Part shown: positions 19,084 to 28,422 of the stretch, piece after piece
Layout: each line of letters opens with the position of its first letter
Numbering within the stretch: the stretch's first letter is position 1
Source: Photorhabdus cinerea
GTDB lineage: Bacteria; Pseudomonadota; Gammaproteobacteria; Enterobacterales; Enterobacteriaceae
Length of the DNA stretch: 64,000 nt
NCBI RefSeq assembly: GCF_011189575.1
Contig: NZ_PUJW01000003.1
Span: forward strand, 186,001 to 250,000
Direction: 5' to 3'
The notes under the pieces: model-generated
Told to the model about the DNA's origin: nothing
The model's database searches: none
Seen by the model: the letters and a program-made list of their open reading frames with translations, nothing else
Translations under genes and position numbers: made by a program

Positions 19084-20388
19084 TTAATGCAATTTTAATC
19101 GTGGACGAATTACGCGGTTAATTCCACCAACCAACATCATCAAACCAGTTTTAATATAACCATGTAAAGCTACCTGATGCATACGATATAAAGAAATATA
19201 GACCGCTCGCGCCACACGCCCTTCTATCATCATTGAGCCACGCATCAGATTGCCCATCAGACTGCCAACCGTACTGAATTTAGATAATGAAACCAAAGAA
19301 CCATGATCTTTATAAACATACTCTTTTAACGGCTTGTCATTCAGCAACGCAATAATATTGCTATGACAGCGGCTGGCCATTTGGTGAGCCGCCTGTGCTC
19401 TTGGTGGAACAAAACCACCTTCTTTCTTCGAGCATGATGCACAATCGCCAATTGCAAAAATATGGTCATCAAGTGTCGTTTGCAACGTTGGCTTCACCAC
19501 CAGTTGATTAATCCGGTTAGTTTCAAGATCAGCAATATCTTTCATAAAATCCGGTGCCTTGATGCCAGCAGCCCACACCATTAGATCAGCTTTAATCAGC
19601 TCACCCTCTTTGGTATTCAACCCATACTCATCAGCACTGGTCACCATAGTTTTAGTCAATACGTGAACGCCAAGTTTTGTCAGCTCTTGGTGTGCCGCAG
19701 CGGAAATGCGGGTTGGCAATGCCGGCAAAATACGCTCTCCAGCTTCTACTAACGTAACGTTTAGCGCTTCTGAACTAAGCCCCTCAAAACCATAACTATT
19801 AAGTTGTTTTACTGCATTATGCAATTCCGCAGACAACTCAACGCCTGTCGCACCACCACCAACAATTGCAATATTAACCTTATCTTGCTGATTACCGCTT
19901 GCAGAATACTTGAGAAACAGATTCAACATTTCATTATGGAAACGGTGAGCCTGTTGTGGGTTATCCAGGAAGATACAGTTATCTTTCACACCCTGCGTAC
20001 CAAAATCATTAGATTTACTGCCCAGGGCCATAACCAGAATGTCATAACTCAATTCACGCTCAGGAACCAGTATCTCGTTATATTCATCCCGGATCTCAGC
20101 CAAAGAGATCTTTTTGGTATCACGGTGAATATCGGTCAAAGTCCCTAATTGGAAATTGAAATAGTGGTTACGGGCATGAGCCAGATAACTCAACGCATCA
20201 ACACCATCGTCCAGTGATCCTGTCGCGACTTCATGTAATAACGGCTTCCACAAATGGCTTTGGTTACGATCCACCAGCACAATTTCTGCTTTCTTTTTGC
20301 GTCCCAGCTTATGCCCCAGACTGGTTGCCAGTTCCAAGCCACCAGCCCCTCCACCAATGATCACAATTCTCTTCTTTGGTGTTGTCAT
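19084..20388 (-). CDS. ndh: NADH:quinone oxidoreductase II
   Basis: Non-proton-pumping respiratory NADH dehydrogenase at the inner membrane face. 434 aa, the E. coli length. The FAD motif IIGGGAGGLELAT is at the N-terminus, the NADH motif IVGGGATGVELSAEL near 180, and AIGDCASC near 315 closes the FAD site. The amphipathic C-terminus is the usual membrane anchor. An unusually long inverted repeat (20413-20457) lies 24 bases upstream of the start. ycfP, which neighbours ndh in E. coli, is not present. Confidence 0.96.
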   Translation of the reverse strand: MTTPKKRIVIIGGGAGGLELATSLGHKLGRKKKAEIVLVDRNQSHLWKPLLHEVATGSLDDGVDALSYLAHARNHYFNFQLGTLTDIHRDTKKISLAEIRDEYNEILVPERELSYDILVMALGSKSNDFGTQGVKDNCIFLDNPQQAHRFHNEMLNLFLKYSASGNQQDKVNIAIVGGGATGVELSAELHNAVKQLNSYGFEGLSSEALNVTLVEAGERILPALPTRISAAAHQELTKLGVHVLTKTMVTSADEYGLNTKEGELIKADLMVWAAGIKAPDFMKDIADLETNRINQLVVKPTLQTTLDDHIFAIGDCASCSKKEGGFVPPRAQAAHQMASRCHSNIIALLNDKPLKEYVYKDHGSLVSLSKFSTVGSLMGNLMRGSMMIEGRVARAVYISLYRMHQVALHGYIKTGLMMLVGGINRVIRPRLKLH

Positions 20389-20786
20389 GACTACTCCACT
20401 AAAATGTAAACAAAATGTTATTTAAGGGCATTACTTCAATGACCTTAAATAACATTTATTTTTATATAAATAACTGATGTGATAGTTACAGAATATCACG
20501 ACTGGTTAGTTGGTCATACCAAAATTGAGTGACAACAAATTCTTTTGAATAAATAAACATCAATCACAAATATTGTCAATTTATTTTCAGTTGGTTCGGT
20601 TCATCTCTCATTTATCTCATTTTCCTATTTACATAGAAAATAAAATACGATTTAGAAAAAAGCCCTAAAAAACCTGACATTGGAGAAATTATAGGGATGG
20701 GGCTTCTAGGATAGAGGCTCTCTACCCTAGCATTAGCCAACTGTCTCGTTTTGATAAGCAAATGAAGATTTGAAATATTTTTATCA
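20389..20786. other. Intergenic region between nagZ and ndh
   Basis: 398 bases without a convincing gene; a 67-codon ORF here lacks a ribosome site and family resemblance. It holds the 15-bp inverted repeat next to ndh and the presumed ndh promoter. No remnant of ycfP is recognisable. Confidence 0.5.
20413..20457 (-). promoter_or_regulatory. Perfect 15-bp inverted repeat before ndh
   Basis: Arms AAATGTTATTTAAGG and CCTTAAATAACATTT are perfectly complementary around a 15-base centre that itself carries CATT/AATG. The centre of symmetry is about 47 bases upstream of the ndh ATG. It could be a DNA operator or an mRNA hairpin in the ndh leader. Confidence 0.6.
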
Positions 20787-21809
20787 CTACTGCACACAAC
20801 CCTGCCATTTCTCATGTAAAGCCGTTAATGCTTTGTTAGCCCGCTGCCAGCGTTTTGAATCTTTTAGCTCATTCAAACTAAATTGACCTCCCCGATGATA
20901 CAATTCTGATACTTTCTCTGCTTTGGTCTGCAGCAAGTTATCAAGCACACTGACCGCCCCATCACGGTTATTACACACCAGGATCATGTCACAGCCGGCA
21001 TTCAACGCAGCCTGCCCGCGTTCAGCATAACTGCCCATAATCGCCGCACCTTCCATAGAGAGATCATCCGAAAATATCACACCATTAAAGCCCAATTGCC
21101 GACGCAACACTGATTTCAACCAATATGATGATCCGCTGGCGGGATATTTATCTACCTGAGAATAGATCACATGAGCCGGCATAATCGCATCCAACAAATT
21201 GCGCTGGATAAAATCACGGAAAATAGACATGTCATGACGACAAATGAGTTCCAGAGGGCGATCATCTTGAGGCGTCTCTTTATGAGAATCGGCACAAACA
21301 GCACCATGTCCCGGAAAGTGTTTACCCGTCGATTTCATGCCAGCAGAATGCATACCTTTAATAAAGTGCTCTGCCATAATCATGGCCTGTTCAGGGTTTT
21401 CATGGAATGAACGTTCACCAATAGCCACACATTGATGGCCTAAGTCCAGAACGGGTGCAAAACTGATGTCGATATCCATTGCAATCATTTCAGATGCCAT
21501 TAGCCAACCCGCTTCTTGCGCCAATTTCATACCATCAAAATTATTACTCAATCCAGCAAAAGACTGGGCCGCTGGTAAACGGGTGAAACCTTCACGGAAA
21601 CGCTGAACTCTGCCACCTTCCTGATCTACGGCAATGACAAGACGATGACGAGAAGCCTTACGAATCTGAAGTACTAATTCACGTAATTGCTCAACATCAT
21701 GAAAATTGCGGGTAAACAGAATTAAACCGCCCACTAATGGATGTTGTAAAATTTCCTTTTCTTCACTATCCAATTCATAACTGACAACATCTAACATTAC
21801 CGGACCCAT
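20787..21809 (-). CDS. nagZ: Beta-N-acetylhexosaminidase (peptidoglycan recycling)
   Basis: Cytosolic GH3 enzyme that removes GlcNAc from anhydro-muropeptides; its products feed AmpR/AmpC signalling in relatives. 340 aa from the ATG at 21809, chosen because TGAGG lies 6 bases upstream and MGPVMLDV matches the E. coli start; an ORF extension to 21842 lacks both. KHFPGHG with the flexible-loop catalytic H (GAVCADSHKETP), the EGGRVQR substrate motif and the nucleophile Asp in FSDDLSMEGA are present. Followed upstream by thiK and lpoB in the enteric order. Confidence 0.96.
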   Translation of the reverse strand: MGPVMLDVVSYELDSEEKEILQHPLVGGLILFTRNFHDVEQLRELVLQIRKASRHRLVIAVDQEGGRVQRFREGFTRLPAAQSFAGLSNNFDGMKLAQEAGWLMASEMIAMDIDISFAPVLDLGHQCVAIGERSFHENPEQAMIMAEHFIKGMHSAGMKSTGKHFPGHGAVCADSHKETPQDDRPLELICRHDMSIFRDFIQRNLLDAIMPAHVIYSQVDKYPASGSSYWLKSVLRRQLGFNGVIFSDDLSMEGAAIMGSYAERGQAALNAGCDMILVCNNRDGAVSVLDNLLQTKAEKVSELYHRGGQFSLNELKDSKRWQRANKALTALHEKWQGCVQ

Positions 21810-21856
21810 AACATTCCTCACTTGTAAATGTACTGTAATCAATGCAGCGTAAGAGA

Positions 21857-22744
21857 TTAAAACGCCAGACCAAAAGAGAGACGCAACTGTTGTGCTAATT
21901 CTAAAAATTGTCTATTACGGCTCTGTTTCCAACGCACTTCAAACCACATTAGAATCATGTAATCAACCCAAGGTTGCCAACATTTAATCTGATGTTCCAA
22001 TAACGTTCGATCCAGATATCCTGATGGTTGACCACAATAATAGTTCAAGAACATCTGTTGCTGCGATTCATCCCAATGATTAGTCCGAAACAATGCCGCT
22101 AATGCAAACCCAATATCTGTATCCGCTGCATATTCCCAGTCAATGAGTTTCAGCCCCTGATGCGTATTGATTAAATTACCGCAATGAACATCCATATGAA
22201 CCGGTGACAATTTCAGTATTGAAGGCATTGGAGAGGAAATAAAACGTTTATGCAGCCGTAACCAGCCCGGAGTAAGACGAGTTTTATCAATTTGCAACCA
22301 CTGGCTTTCTAATTGATGCCGTAGTTGAAGCGGATAACCGAACAGCGGCTGATGATGCAAAGTGACCAATAGTGCCGCCAATTTTTGCAAAAAATCAGGC
22401 TGAGAAAACTCATCTTGTCCAATAACATGGCCCGGCAACCATTCTAATAACAACCAGTGGCGATCCATGGCAATCACTTGCGGAGCAATTTCTGTCTGGC
22501 TGAGATGGAGCAAAATAGCATGCTCACGCTGACGATTAACACCGAGTTGACTCCCTTGCTGCCACTGCCTACGACCAACAATATGATATTCACCATGAGT
22601 CGCGTAATGGCTTTCATTTGTCAGACCGCTTAGCGGTCTTATCTTCCAATCGCTTGCTATTGTATGAGGCCATTGTCTACACACTGCCTCCAACAAACGA
22701 TCATCATTACTTAACGTCACTGAACCCTGACCAGAGAATTTCAC
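21857..22744 (-). CDS. thiK: Thiamine kinase
   Basis: Phosphorylates thiamine for salvage. Aminoglycoside-phosphotransferase fold with the catalytic loop HMDVHCGNL and the metal-binding LIDWEYA. 295 aa compared with 274 in E. coli; N-terminal sequence is divergent. The ATG at 22744 overlaps the end of lpoB by 38 bases; a GTG at 22723 with AGGG in front is an alternative start. Assignment rests on position between lpoB and nagZ as well as on motifs. Confidence 0.88.
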   Translation of the reverse strand: MKFSGQGSVTLSNDDRLLEAVCRQWPHTIASDWKIRPLSGLTNESHYATHGEYHIVGRRQWQQGSQLGVNRQREHAILLHLSQTEIAPQVIAMDRHWLLLEWLPGHVIGQDEFSQPDFLQKLAALLVTLHHQPLFGYPLQLRHQLESQWLQIDKTRLTPGWLRLHKRFISSPMPSILKLSPVHMDVHCGNLINTHQGLKLIDWEYAADTDIGFALAALFRTNHWDESQQQMFLNYYCGQPSGYLDRTLLEHQIKCWQPWVDYMILMWFEVRWKQSRNRQFLELAQQLRLSFGLAF

Positions 22745-23273
22745 CAGTCTGTACCAACATCAGTTGCATGACGATGTCACGTTTATCACTGTTACCTGAA
22801 ACGATAGAATAGAGAACATAATCCGCATTCAAGTAGCGAGCCAGGCCAATCGCTTTGCTGCGCAATCCCAAGCTATCTTCTTCAGTTAAACCCAGAGATT
22901 GACGAGCACTCTGCACCTGATTTTGGGAAACTAATTCAAAAACATTTTTGCTACTAATGACTTGACGCAAAGCATCTGTTGCTTGCATGGCTTGCAACAC
23001 ACCATTGGTATTGTTCTTTACCGTATCAATTAACAGTAACTTCCCGTTTCCCAGCCCATGAGTCTTAACCATTTGTTCTACTAATGGTTGCACACTACCT
23101 TCCCAGTCAATTATACGCATTTTAGGTGGCTCTGGAACCTTATCAGGTGGTGATATCGGTTCTGATGGCGGCACCGGTATAACCGGAGTTGGAGGCTCAG
23201 GCTGCTGTGGTGGCAAGGACGGACAACCAGCTAACAACATGACCGATAGTGCTACAAAAATAATTCTTTTCAT
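22707..23273 (-). CDS. lpoB: LpoB, outer-membrane activator of PBP1b
   Basis: Outer-membrane lipoprotein that spans the periplasm and stimulates PBP1b. 188 aa from the ATG at 23273 (AGGTTG just upstream). Signal peptide with lipobox LLAGC (Cys about 17), then a proline-rich flexible stretch (residues 18-55) and the globular domain (DWEGSVQPLVEQM...). Being a lipoprotein, it is a client of LolCDE encoded in the same window. ycfL, next to lpoB in E. coli, is missing. Confidence 0.94.
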   Translation of the reverse strand: MKRIIFVALSVMLLAGCPSLPPQQPEPPTPVIPVPPSEPISPPDKVPEPPKMRIIDWEGSVQPLVEQMVKTHGLGNGKLLLIDTVKNNTNGVLQAMQATDALRQVISSKNVFELVSQNQVQSARQSLGLTEEDSLGLRSKAIGLARYLNADYVLYSIVSGNSDKRDIVMQLMLVQTGEILWSGFSDVK

Positions 23274-23386
23274 CAACCTATTCCAATTACAGAGTTTAAA
23301 AAAGCAGATAAGTCCCTGCTGTGACACCAGCAATTGATTATCAGTTCAACTCAGTAACAAAGTCGGAGCATTTATTTAAAAAATCA

Positions 23387-23431
23387 AGATATCCGGAGTG
23401 ATCCTAGAGTCAGTATTCCCTCCGAATATCT
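23387..23431 (-). terminator. Terminator after hinT
   Basis: Minus-strand hairpin with 12-base arms AGATATTCGGAG / CTCCGGATATCT (one mismatch) and a large loop, followed by a run of six T. It lies 20 bases after the hinT stop and separates it from lpoB. Confidence 0.7.
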
Positions 23432-23451
23432 GCCTATATAAAGCCTAACGT

Positions 23452-23802
23452 TTACTTCGCCAGTAGTGGCCCTAAATGACGACCACCAACCAGATGCATG
23501 TGGATATGATATACTTCCTGCCCCGAATGGCGGTTACAGTTCATAATTAAACGATATCCATCTTCCGCAATACCTTCTTGTTCAGCAATTTTTGCGGCAA
23601 CCGTCATTATTCGCCCCAGCGCTAATTCATGCTCTGGCTTCACATCGTTTACCGTTGGGATCAAAACGTTTGGAACAATGAGAATATGAGTCGGTGCCTG
23701 CGGAGAAATATCACGGAATGCAGTTACCAAGTCGTCCTGATAAATAATATCGGAAGGTATTTCACGACGAATAATTTTACTGAAAATAGTTTCTTCTGCC
23801 AT
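23452..23802 (-). CDS. hinT: HinT, purine nucleoside phosphoramidase
   Basis: Histidine-triad hydrolase of adenosine 5'-phosphoramidates. 116 aa from the ATG at 23802 (AAGGA 8 bases upstream); a GTG one codon earlier is less likely. The HIT motif HIHMH is present in QEVYHIHMHLVGG. Nearly identical to the E. coli protein through the first 90 residues. fhuE and ptsG, which lie between hinT and ycfH in E. coli, are absent. Confidence 0.96.
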   Translation of the reverse strand: MAEETIFSKIIRREIPSDIIYQDDLVTAFRDISPQAPTHILIVPNVLIPTVNDVKPEHELALGRIMTVAAKIAEQEGIAEDGYRLIMNCNRHSGQEVYHIHMHLVGGRHLGPLLAK

Positions 23803-23873
23803 CACATTTTCCTTTTATCCAAATAATACAGAGAGATATGAATGCTTATAAACCACAAATTCAAGCTAATAAA

Positions 23874-24659
23874 TCAGTTTTTGTATACTTCAACATGAAA
23901 TAGATCACAGAAATTCTGTGTGGTAACTTTAGCCATTTCTTCAATACTTACGCCTTTGAGTACAGCCATATATTCCGCTACATCACGCACGTATGCAGGC
24001 TGATTTTCTTTGCCACGATGTGGCACTGGTGCAAGATAAGGGGAATCAGTTTCAATCAGAATACGATCCAACGGTACATATCTTGCCGCTTCACGAATTT
24101 GCTCTGCATTACGGAAAGTCACAATACCAGAGAATGAAATATAGAAGCCTAAATCCAGTAATTCTCTGGCGGTATCTTTATCTTCGGTAAAACAATGTAA
24201 AACACCACCACATTCTTGTGCCTGCTCTTCACGCAATACCCTCAAAGTGTCATCACGAGCACTGCGGGTATGAACGATAACAGGCTTATTAAGTCTGCGG
24301 CTAATACGGATATGTTCACGAAATGAAGTTCGCTGTAGTTCAGCGTTATCCTGTTGATAATAGTAATCCAGCCCAGTTTCACCCAGAGCAACAACTTCAT
24401 TGCCGGCAGCTAAATGTGCCAACTCATCAAAATCATAGCCTTCATCTAAATTAAGTGGATGAATACCACAGGAAAAAACGATATTTTCCCGCTCACCAAT
24501 TAAAGTTTTCATTTGCCGGAAACCGGATAGCGTCGTCGCTACTGCCAGCATAAATTTTACCTCCCGATCTGCCGCTTTTGCGACAACGTCATCTACATTT
24601 TTATGTAGCTTTTCATAATCAAGGCAATCGAGATGACAATGTGAATCAACTAACAACAT
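23874..24659 (-). CDS. ycfH: TatD-family metal-dependent hydrolase YcfH
   Basis: Predicted metal-dependent deoxyribonuclease/hydrolase. 261 aa. Metal ligands visible: DSHCHLD at the N-terminus, GETGLDYYY, VIVHTRSA, LHCFTED and IETDSPYLAP. Lies downstream of holB as in most enterics, with a 30-base gap, so likely part of the holB operon. Confidence 0.93.
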   Translation of the reverse strand: MLLVDSHCHLDCLDYEKLHKNVDDVVAKAADREVKFMLAVATTLSGFRQMKTLIGERENIVFSCGIHPLNLDEGYDFDELAHLAAGNEVVALGETGLDYYYQQDNAELQRTSFREHIRISRRLNKPVIVHTRSARDDTLRVLREEQAQECGGVLHCFTEDKDTARELLDLGFYISFSGIVTFRNAEQIREAARYVPLDRILIETDSPYLAPVPHRGKENQPAYVRDVAEYMAVLKGVSIEEMAKVTTQNFCDLFHVEVYKN

Positions 24660-24689
24660 ATTAAACTCGTATACAAAAAAATTTCAGGG

Positions 24690-25673
24690 TTATGAATTAA
24701 ACTGTTTTTCCCAATTAAGCAATTGCTCTGTCAGTAACAGTTCCCAATTTACGCCCACTACTGAAAGTAGCTGATGACGACAATATGTCCAGTCATTAAC
24801 GCCTTGTAGTAAAACAGTTGTAGTATGCATGGAACTCAATTGATAAATCAGCGTTTGTTGATCCTGATTGATGCAATAATTTTGGGCATGCTGCTGCCAC
24901 TTGACCGCATCAAGTAACAAGCTGATGAGCCAGTGAAGACGTTGCGGCGCATTTTCGTGATTTAATTGGGGTAAAAATGACAAAGCATCACGTTTATCCA
25001 ACGCCTGTTCAATAGCCTGACAAAACTGCCTCCGCACCTGCCATTGCTCCGGTTGCAGTAATTGCTCTGCCGCAATAGGAGCCCCTTGAGACAGTTTCAA
25101 AGCCGTCATTGCATCGTTCGAAGAAATTGAGGGTAACTGTTTTTGCAACCAATAAAGACTGCTCTCCGCCCTTGGTACAGGTAGAAAATAATAAAAACAG
25201 CGGCTACGCAAAGTTGCCAGAAGGCTGGCTGGCTGCCGGCACTCCAACAGAAAATAAGTATATTCCGGCGGTTCTTCCAATGTTTTCAATAATGCATTGG
25301 CCGCCGCGTCTGTCAAACCTTCTGCCGAAGGTAACCAAACAATTTTTACCCCACCTTGCTGGGAACGACGATAGAGCGTTTCCGTAACCTGGCGTACCAC
25401 CTCAACACCGATACTGGTTTTACCCTTTTCCGGTGACAAAATATGCCAATCTGGATGGGTTTCTGCCATCATCAGACGGCAACTATGACACTCTCCACAG
25501 CTTTTCATTGCCTGTTTATTCTGACACATCAACCAGCGGCTTAATCCGTATATCAATACATCAGCCCCTGATCCTGCATTAGCATGAAGCAATAAAGCAT
25601 GATGTCCATGTCCCTGTTGATGAGATTCCACCAACTGACGATATGACTGACTAAGCCATGGATACCAGTTCAT
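24690..25673 (-). CDS. holB: DNA polymerase III delta' subunit
   Basis: Clamp-loader subunit. 327 aa from the ATG at 25673, which overlaps the tmk stop by one base (TGATG); MNWYPWL matches the family start. Four-cysteine zinc module (C...CGECHSC, about 50-65), SRC motif LATLRSRC and sensor-like LTDAAANALLKTLEEPPE are present. No functional P-loop, as expected for delta'. Coupled to tmk and mltG. Confidence 0.95.
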   Translation of the reverse strand: MNWYPWLSQSYRQLVESHQQGHGHHALLLHANAGSGADVLIYGLSRWLMCQNKQAMKSCGECHSCRLMMAETHPDWHILSPEKGKTSIGVEVVRQVTETLYRRSQQGGVKIVWLPSAEGLTDAAANALLKTLEEPPEYTYFLLECRQPASLLATLRSRCFYYFLPVPRAESSLYWLQKQLPSISSNDAMTALKLSQGAPIAAEQLLQPEQWQVRRQFCQAIEQALDKRDALSFLPQLNHENAPQRLHWLISLLLDAVKWQQHAQNYCINQDQQTLIYQLSSMHTTTVLLQGVNDWTYCRHQLLSVVGVNWELLLTEQLLNWEKQFNS

Positions 25674-26311
25674 CAGCAACTTTCCTGCTGTTTCAACCAT
25701 TGCTTAAGTACCTGGCAAATATCTGCTTGTACCCGCCCTATTGGTTGGGAAGCATCAACTGTCACAATACTCTTATCCTGTGCCGCAAACTCCAAATAAC
25801 AACTACGAGTGCGATCAAAGAAATCCATCGATTCCTTTTCAATTCTGTCTAATTCCCCACGCTGACAGGCACGTAACAAACCAACTTTAGGAGGAAGATC
25901 AAGATAAATAGTCAGATCAGGGCGAAAACTACCAAGGACAGCATCACGCAGCGAAGTCATCAAGTTTTTATCAATACCGCGCCCTCCTCCTTGATAAGCC
26001 TGAGAAGAGAGATCATGACGATCACCAACAACCCATGAACCACGAGCTAAAGCAGGTTTAATCACATTTTCAACCAACTGAACTCTGGCTGCATATAACA
26101 TCAACACCTCTGCTTTATCAGTCAGAAGTTCACCTTCAATACCTTGCTTAATCAACTCACGCAGTCTTTCTGCCAACGGTGTTCCTCCCGGTTCACGGGT
26201 AAAAACTAAATCCTGAATACCGTGCTGCTTCAATATTTCAACGACCGTTTCCATCGCTGAGGTTTTTCCGGCACCTTCCAGCCCTTCAATAACAATAAAT
26301 TTGCTGTTCAT
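25673..26311 (-). CDS. tmk: Thymidylate kinase
   Basis: Phosphorylates dTMP to dTDP. 212 aa, normal length. P-loop GLEGAGKTSA, DR(H/Y) motif VVGDRHDLSSQAYQGGGRG and LID region are intact. It overlaps mltG by 4 bases at its start and holB by 1 base at its end. Confidence 0.96.
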   Translation of the reverse strand: MNSKFIVIEGLEGAGKTSAMETVVEILKQHGIQDLVFTREPGGTPLAERLRELIKQGIEGELLTDKAEVLMLYAARVQLVENVIKPALARGSWVVGDRHDLSSQAYQGGGRGIDKNLMTSLRDAVLGSFRPDLTIYLDLPPKVGLLRACQRGELDRIEKESMDFFDRTRSCYLEFAAQDKSIVTVDASQPIGRVQADICQVLKQWLKQQESC

Positions 26312-27333
26312 TTGCCTTGTCTTAATCCCTGACGGTAAATATTCACCGCCCTGTTATGTGCAGCCAGATTGGTCGTAAAAGTATGACCACCTTTACCATC
26401 CGCCACAAAATAGAGAAATTCAGTTTCTGCCGGATGCGCGGCGGCTTTTATTGAAGCCAGACCGGGCATGGCAATCGGTGTTGGTGGCAAGCCATTAATC
26501 ATATAAGTATTGTATGGCGTCAATGTGGTTAAATCTTTACGAAAAATAGTGCCTCTATATTTTTCACCTAAACCGTAGATCACCGTCGGATCAGTTTGTA
26601 GCCGCATATTTATCCGTAAGCGATTAATAAATACAGAAGCAACTTTTGTCCGTTCTGCTTCAACACTTGTCTCTTTCTCAATGATCGACGCCATAATCAA
26701 CATCTCATAAGCATTTTTATAAGGTAGATCTTTAGCACGTCCTTTCCATTCCTCTTCGAGCGTCATTTTCATCTGTCGGTATGCCCGCTTCAGTAACGCT
26801 ATATCGCTTGTACCCGCCGTGTAGAGATAAGTATCAGGATAGAGCCATCCTTCTAAGGTATCAGTATCCTTGATACCCATAATCTTAGCTAATTCCTGAG
26901 CATTTTTATCATCCAGTTCATGCTTAATATACTCAGATTGTTGTAGTATTTTCCACCAATCAGACAAACGGCTGCCTTCAACAAAACGGACCGTGAATTG
27001 TGCCTCTTTACCACTGGAGAATAATTGCAACATTTCCCGCAAAGTCATTTCTCGTGTCAACTGGTAAGTTCCCGATTTAAACTCGGCGAGTTTTGGCTCC
27101 AGCCTTAATAACCAAGGGAAAATATGGCTGTCTTTAATCAGACTATCCTGAACCAGTAATGTTTCCAAACTATTGCGGCCAATGCCGGCTGGCAGTGTAA
27201 ATATCAAATCTTGTTTGATTGCCAGTGTTTGATCTGCAAATTTTTCAACTTTTTTATAGCCAGCATAGAACAATATTACTGCCACAATGACAATCAGAAC
27301 CAATAGGGTAAAAAGACGTTTTTTCCGTTTCAT
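26308..27333 (-). CDS. mltG: Endolytic transglycosylase MltG
   Basis: Inner-membrane murein lytic transglycosylase (YceG) that cuts nascent glycan strands. 341 aa. One N-terminal membrane anchor (about 6-26), then a LysM-like region and the YceG catalytic domain with the key Glu in MASIIEKETSV and the LQTDPTVIYGLG and NTYMINGLPPTPIAMPG motifs. Between pabC and tmk as in E. coli. Confidence 0.95.
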   Translation of the reverse strand: MKRKKRLFTLLVLIVIVAVILFYAGYKKVEKFADQTLAIKQDLIFTLPAGIGRNSLETLLVQDSLIKDSHIFPWLLRLEPKLAEFKSGTYQLTREMTLREMLQLFSSGKEAQFTVRFVEGSRLSDWWKILQQSEYIKHELDDKNAQELAKIMGIKDTDTLEGWLYPDTYLYTAGTSDIALLKRAYRQMKMTLEEEWKGRAKDLPYKNAYEMLIMASIIEKETSVEAERTKVASVFINRLRINMRLQTDPTVIYGLGEKYRGTIFRKDLTTLTPYNTYMINGLPPTPIAMPGLASIKAAAHPAETEFLYFVADGKGGHTFTTNLAAHNRAVNIYRQGLRQGK

Positions 27334-27360
27334 CGATTAATCACTTAAACACAGAATGAA

Positions 27361-28185
27361 TTACAACTTCAAACATTCAGGAAGCAAATATTCATACAGC
27401 TCCCTTGACTGATATTTCCATGCAGGCCGATTTTCATGCGCCTGAATTTCGCTGACAGGTATCACCGGCATTAACGAATTACAGACTATCACCTCGTCTG
27501 CACAGGCCAATGTCTCAGGATAATGGTTTATACAGGAAAGGTAATAGTCACTTTCTGATAGTAACTGCATTATTCTTTCCCGCATCACGCCTTCAACGCC
27601 ACAGCTCTGCAAGTCAGGAGTATACACATCTTTCCCTTTGCGCCAGAAAATGTTTGCAGTACAACACTCGACCAATAAACCATTTGTATCAAGTACCAAA
27701 GCTTCTTCGGCATTTAATTTTTCGATAAATGATTTAATCAATACTTGTTCCAATCGGTTAAGATGTTTAATTCCAGCAAGATAGGGGTTTATCCCCATAG
27801 GTATTGGACTCAGTACTAAAGAAAGCCCTTTTTCACGCTGCCTCAGATAATGTTCGGGGTAAGGATTGAGAGACAAGATCTGATTTGGTTGTGTAAGTCC
27901 TTGAACGCTGTAACCACGCCCCCCAGCTCCACGAGAGAGGATAATCTTGAGTACGCCTTGTTCAGAAGTGGAAACAATCTGCTTCATATGGCTTTCAAGC
28001 TGTTGCCAATTAGGTTGCGGAAGAAATAACTTTTCAACACCTTTTTGTAATCTTTTAATATGCAATGGCAACAAAGCGACTTGTCCTTGCTCTATTTTTG
28101 CTGTTGTGAAACAACCATCACCGAATTGAATTGAACGATCATTCACAGGTAAGTAGTCACACCGCTCTCCATTAATCCAATGCAT
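27361..28185 (-). CDS. pabC: Aminodeoxychorismate lyase
   Basis: PLP enzyme that makes 4-aminobenzoate for folate. 274 aa. The PLP lysine lies in YLAGIKHLNRLEQVL and the fold-type IV signature EALVLDTNGLLVECCTANIFW follows. The unusual Cys-Cys replaces the common Glu-Gly/Ser pair but keeps the spacing. Separated from fabF by 237 bases that contain a terminator, so it starts its own transcript with mltG, tmk and holB. Confidence 0.93.
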   Translation of the reverse strand: MHWINGERCDYLPVNDRSIQFGDGCFTTAKIEQGQVALLPLHIKRLQKGVEKLFLPQPNWQQLESHMKQIVSTSEQGVLKIILSRGAGGRGYSVQGLTQPNQILSLNPYPEHYLRQREKGLSLVLSPIPMGINPYLAGIKHLNRLEQVLIKSFIEKLNAEEALVLDTNGLLVECCTANIFWRKGKDVYTPDLQSCGVEGVMRERIMQLLSESDYYLSCINHYPETLACADEVIVCNSLMPVIPVSEIQAHENRPAWKYQSRELYEYLLPECLKL

Positions 28186-28294
28186 ATGATTTTGTTCTTA
28201 ATTACTCAAAAAAGGCATTTCAACCAACTTAACAAGAAGCGGTATCATAGTATATAGCTGATATGAGTGCAAAAATGCCCGCAGAAACTGTTAT

Positions 28295-28333
28295 AAAAAA
28301 GCCCCAATAATGATCAACTATTGGAGCTTTTTA
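28295..28333 (-). terminator. Terminator after fabF
   Basis: Minus-strand hairpin AAAGCTCCAATA / TATTGGGGCTTT (one mismatch) with a short loop, followed by TTTTTT. It lies about 90 bases after the fabF stop and ends the fatty-acid cluster transcript. The plus strand also has a T-run. Confidence 0.8.
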
Positions 28334-28422
28334 TTCTGTCGCCTTAAAGTATTTACAAAATCATACTAACGAGGCTCTCAACAGCATGTATTTGTAACAT
28401 CAAGCTTTGCTTGTTATAAGGT

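Noticed and set aside
20612..20815. 67-codon minus-strand ORF between nagZ and ndh
   Set aside because: No ribosome site, overlaps the end of nagZ, and shows no protein-like pattern or family resemblance.
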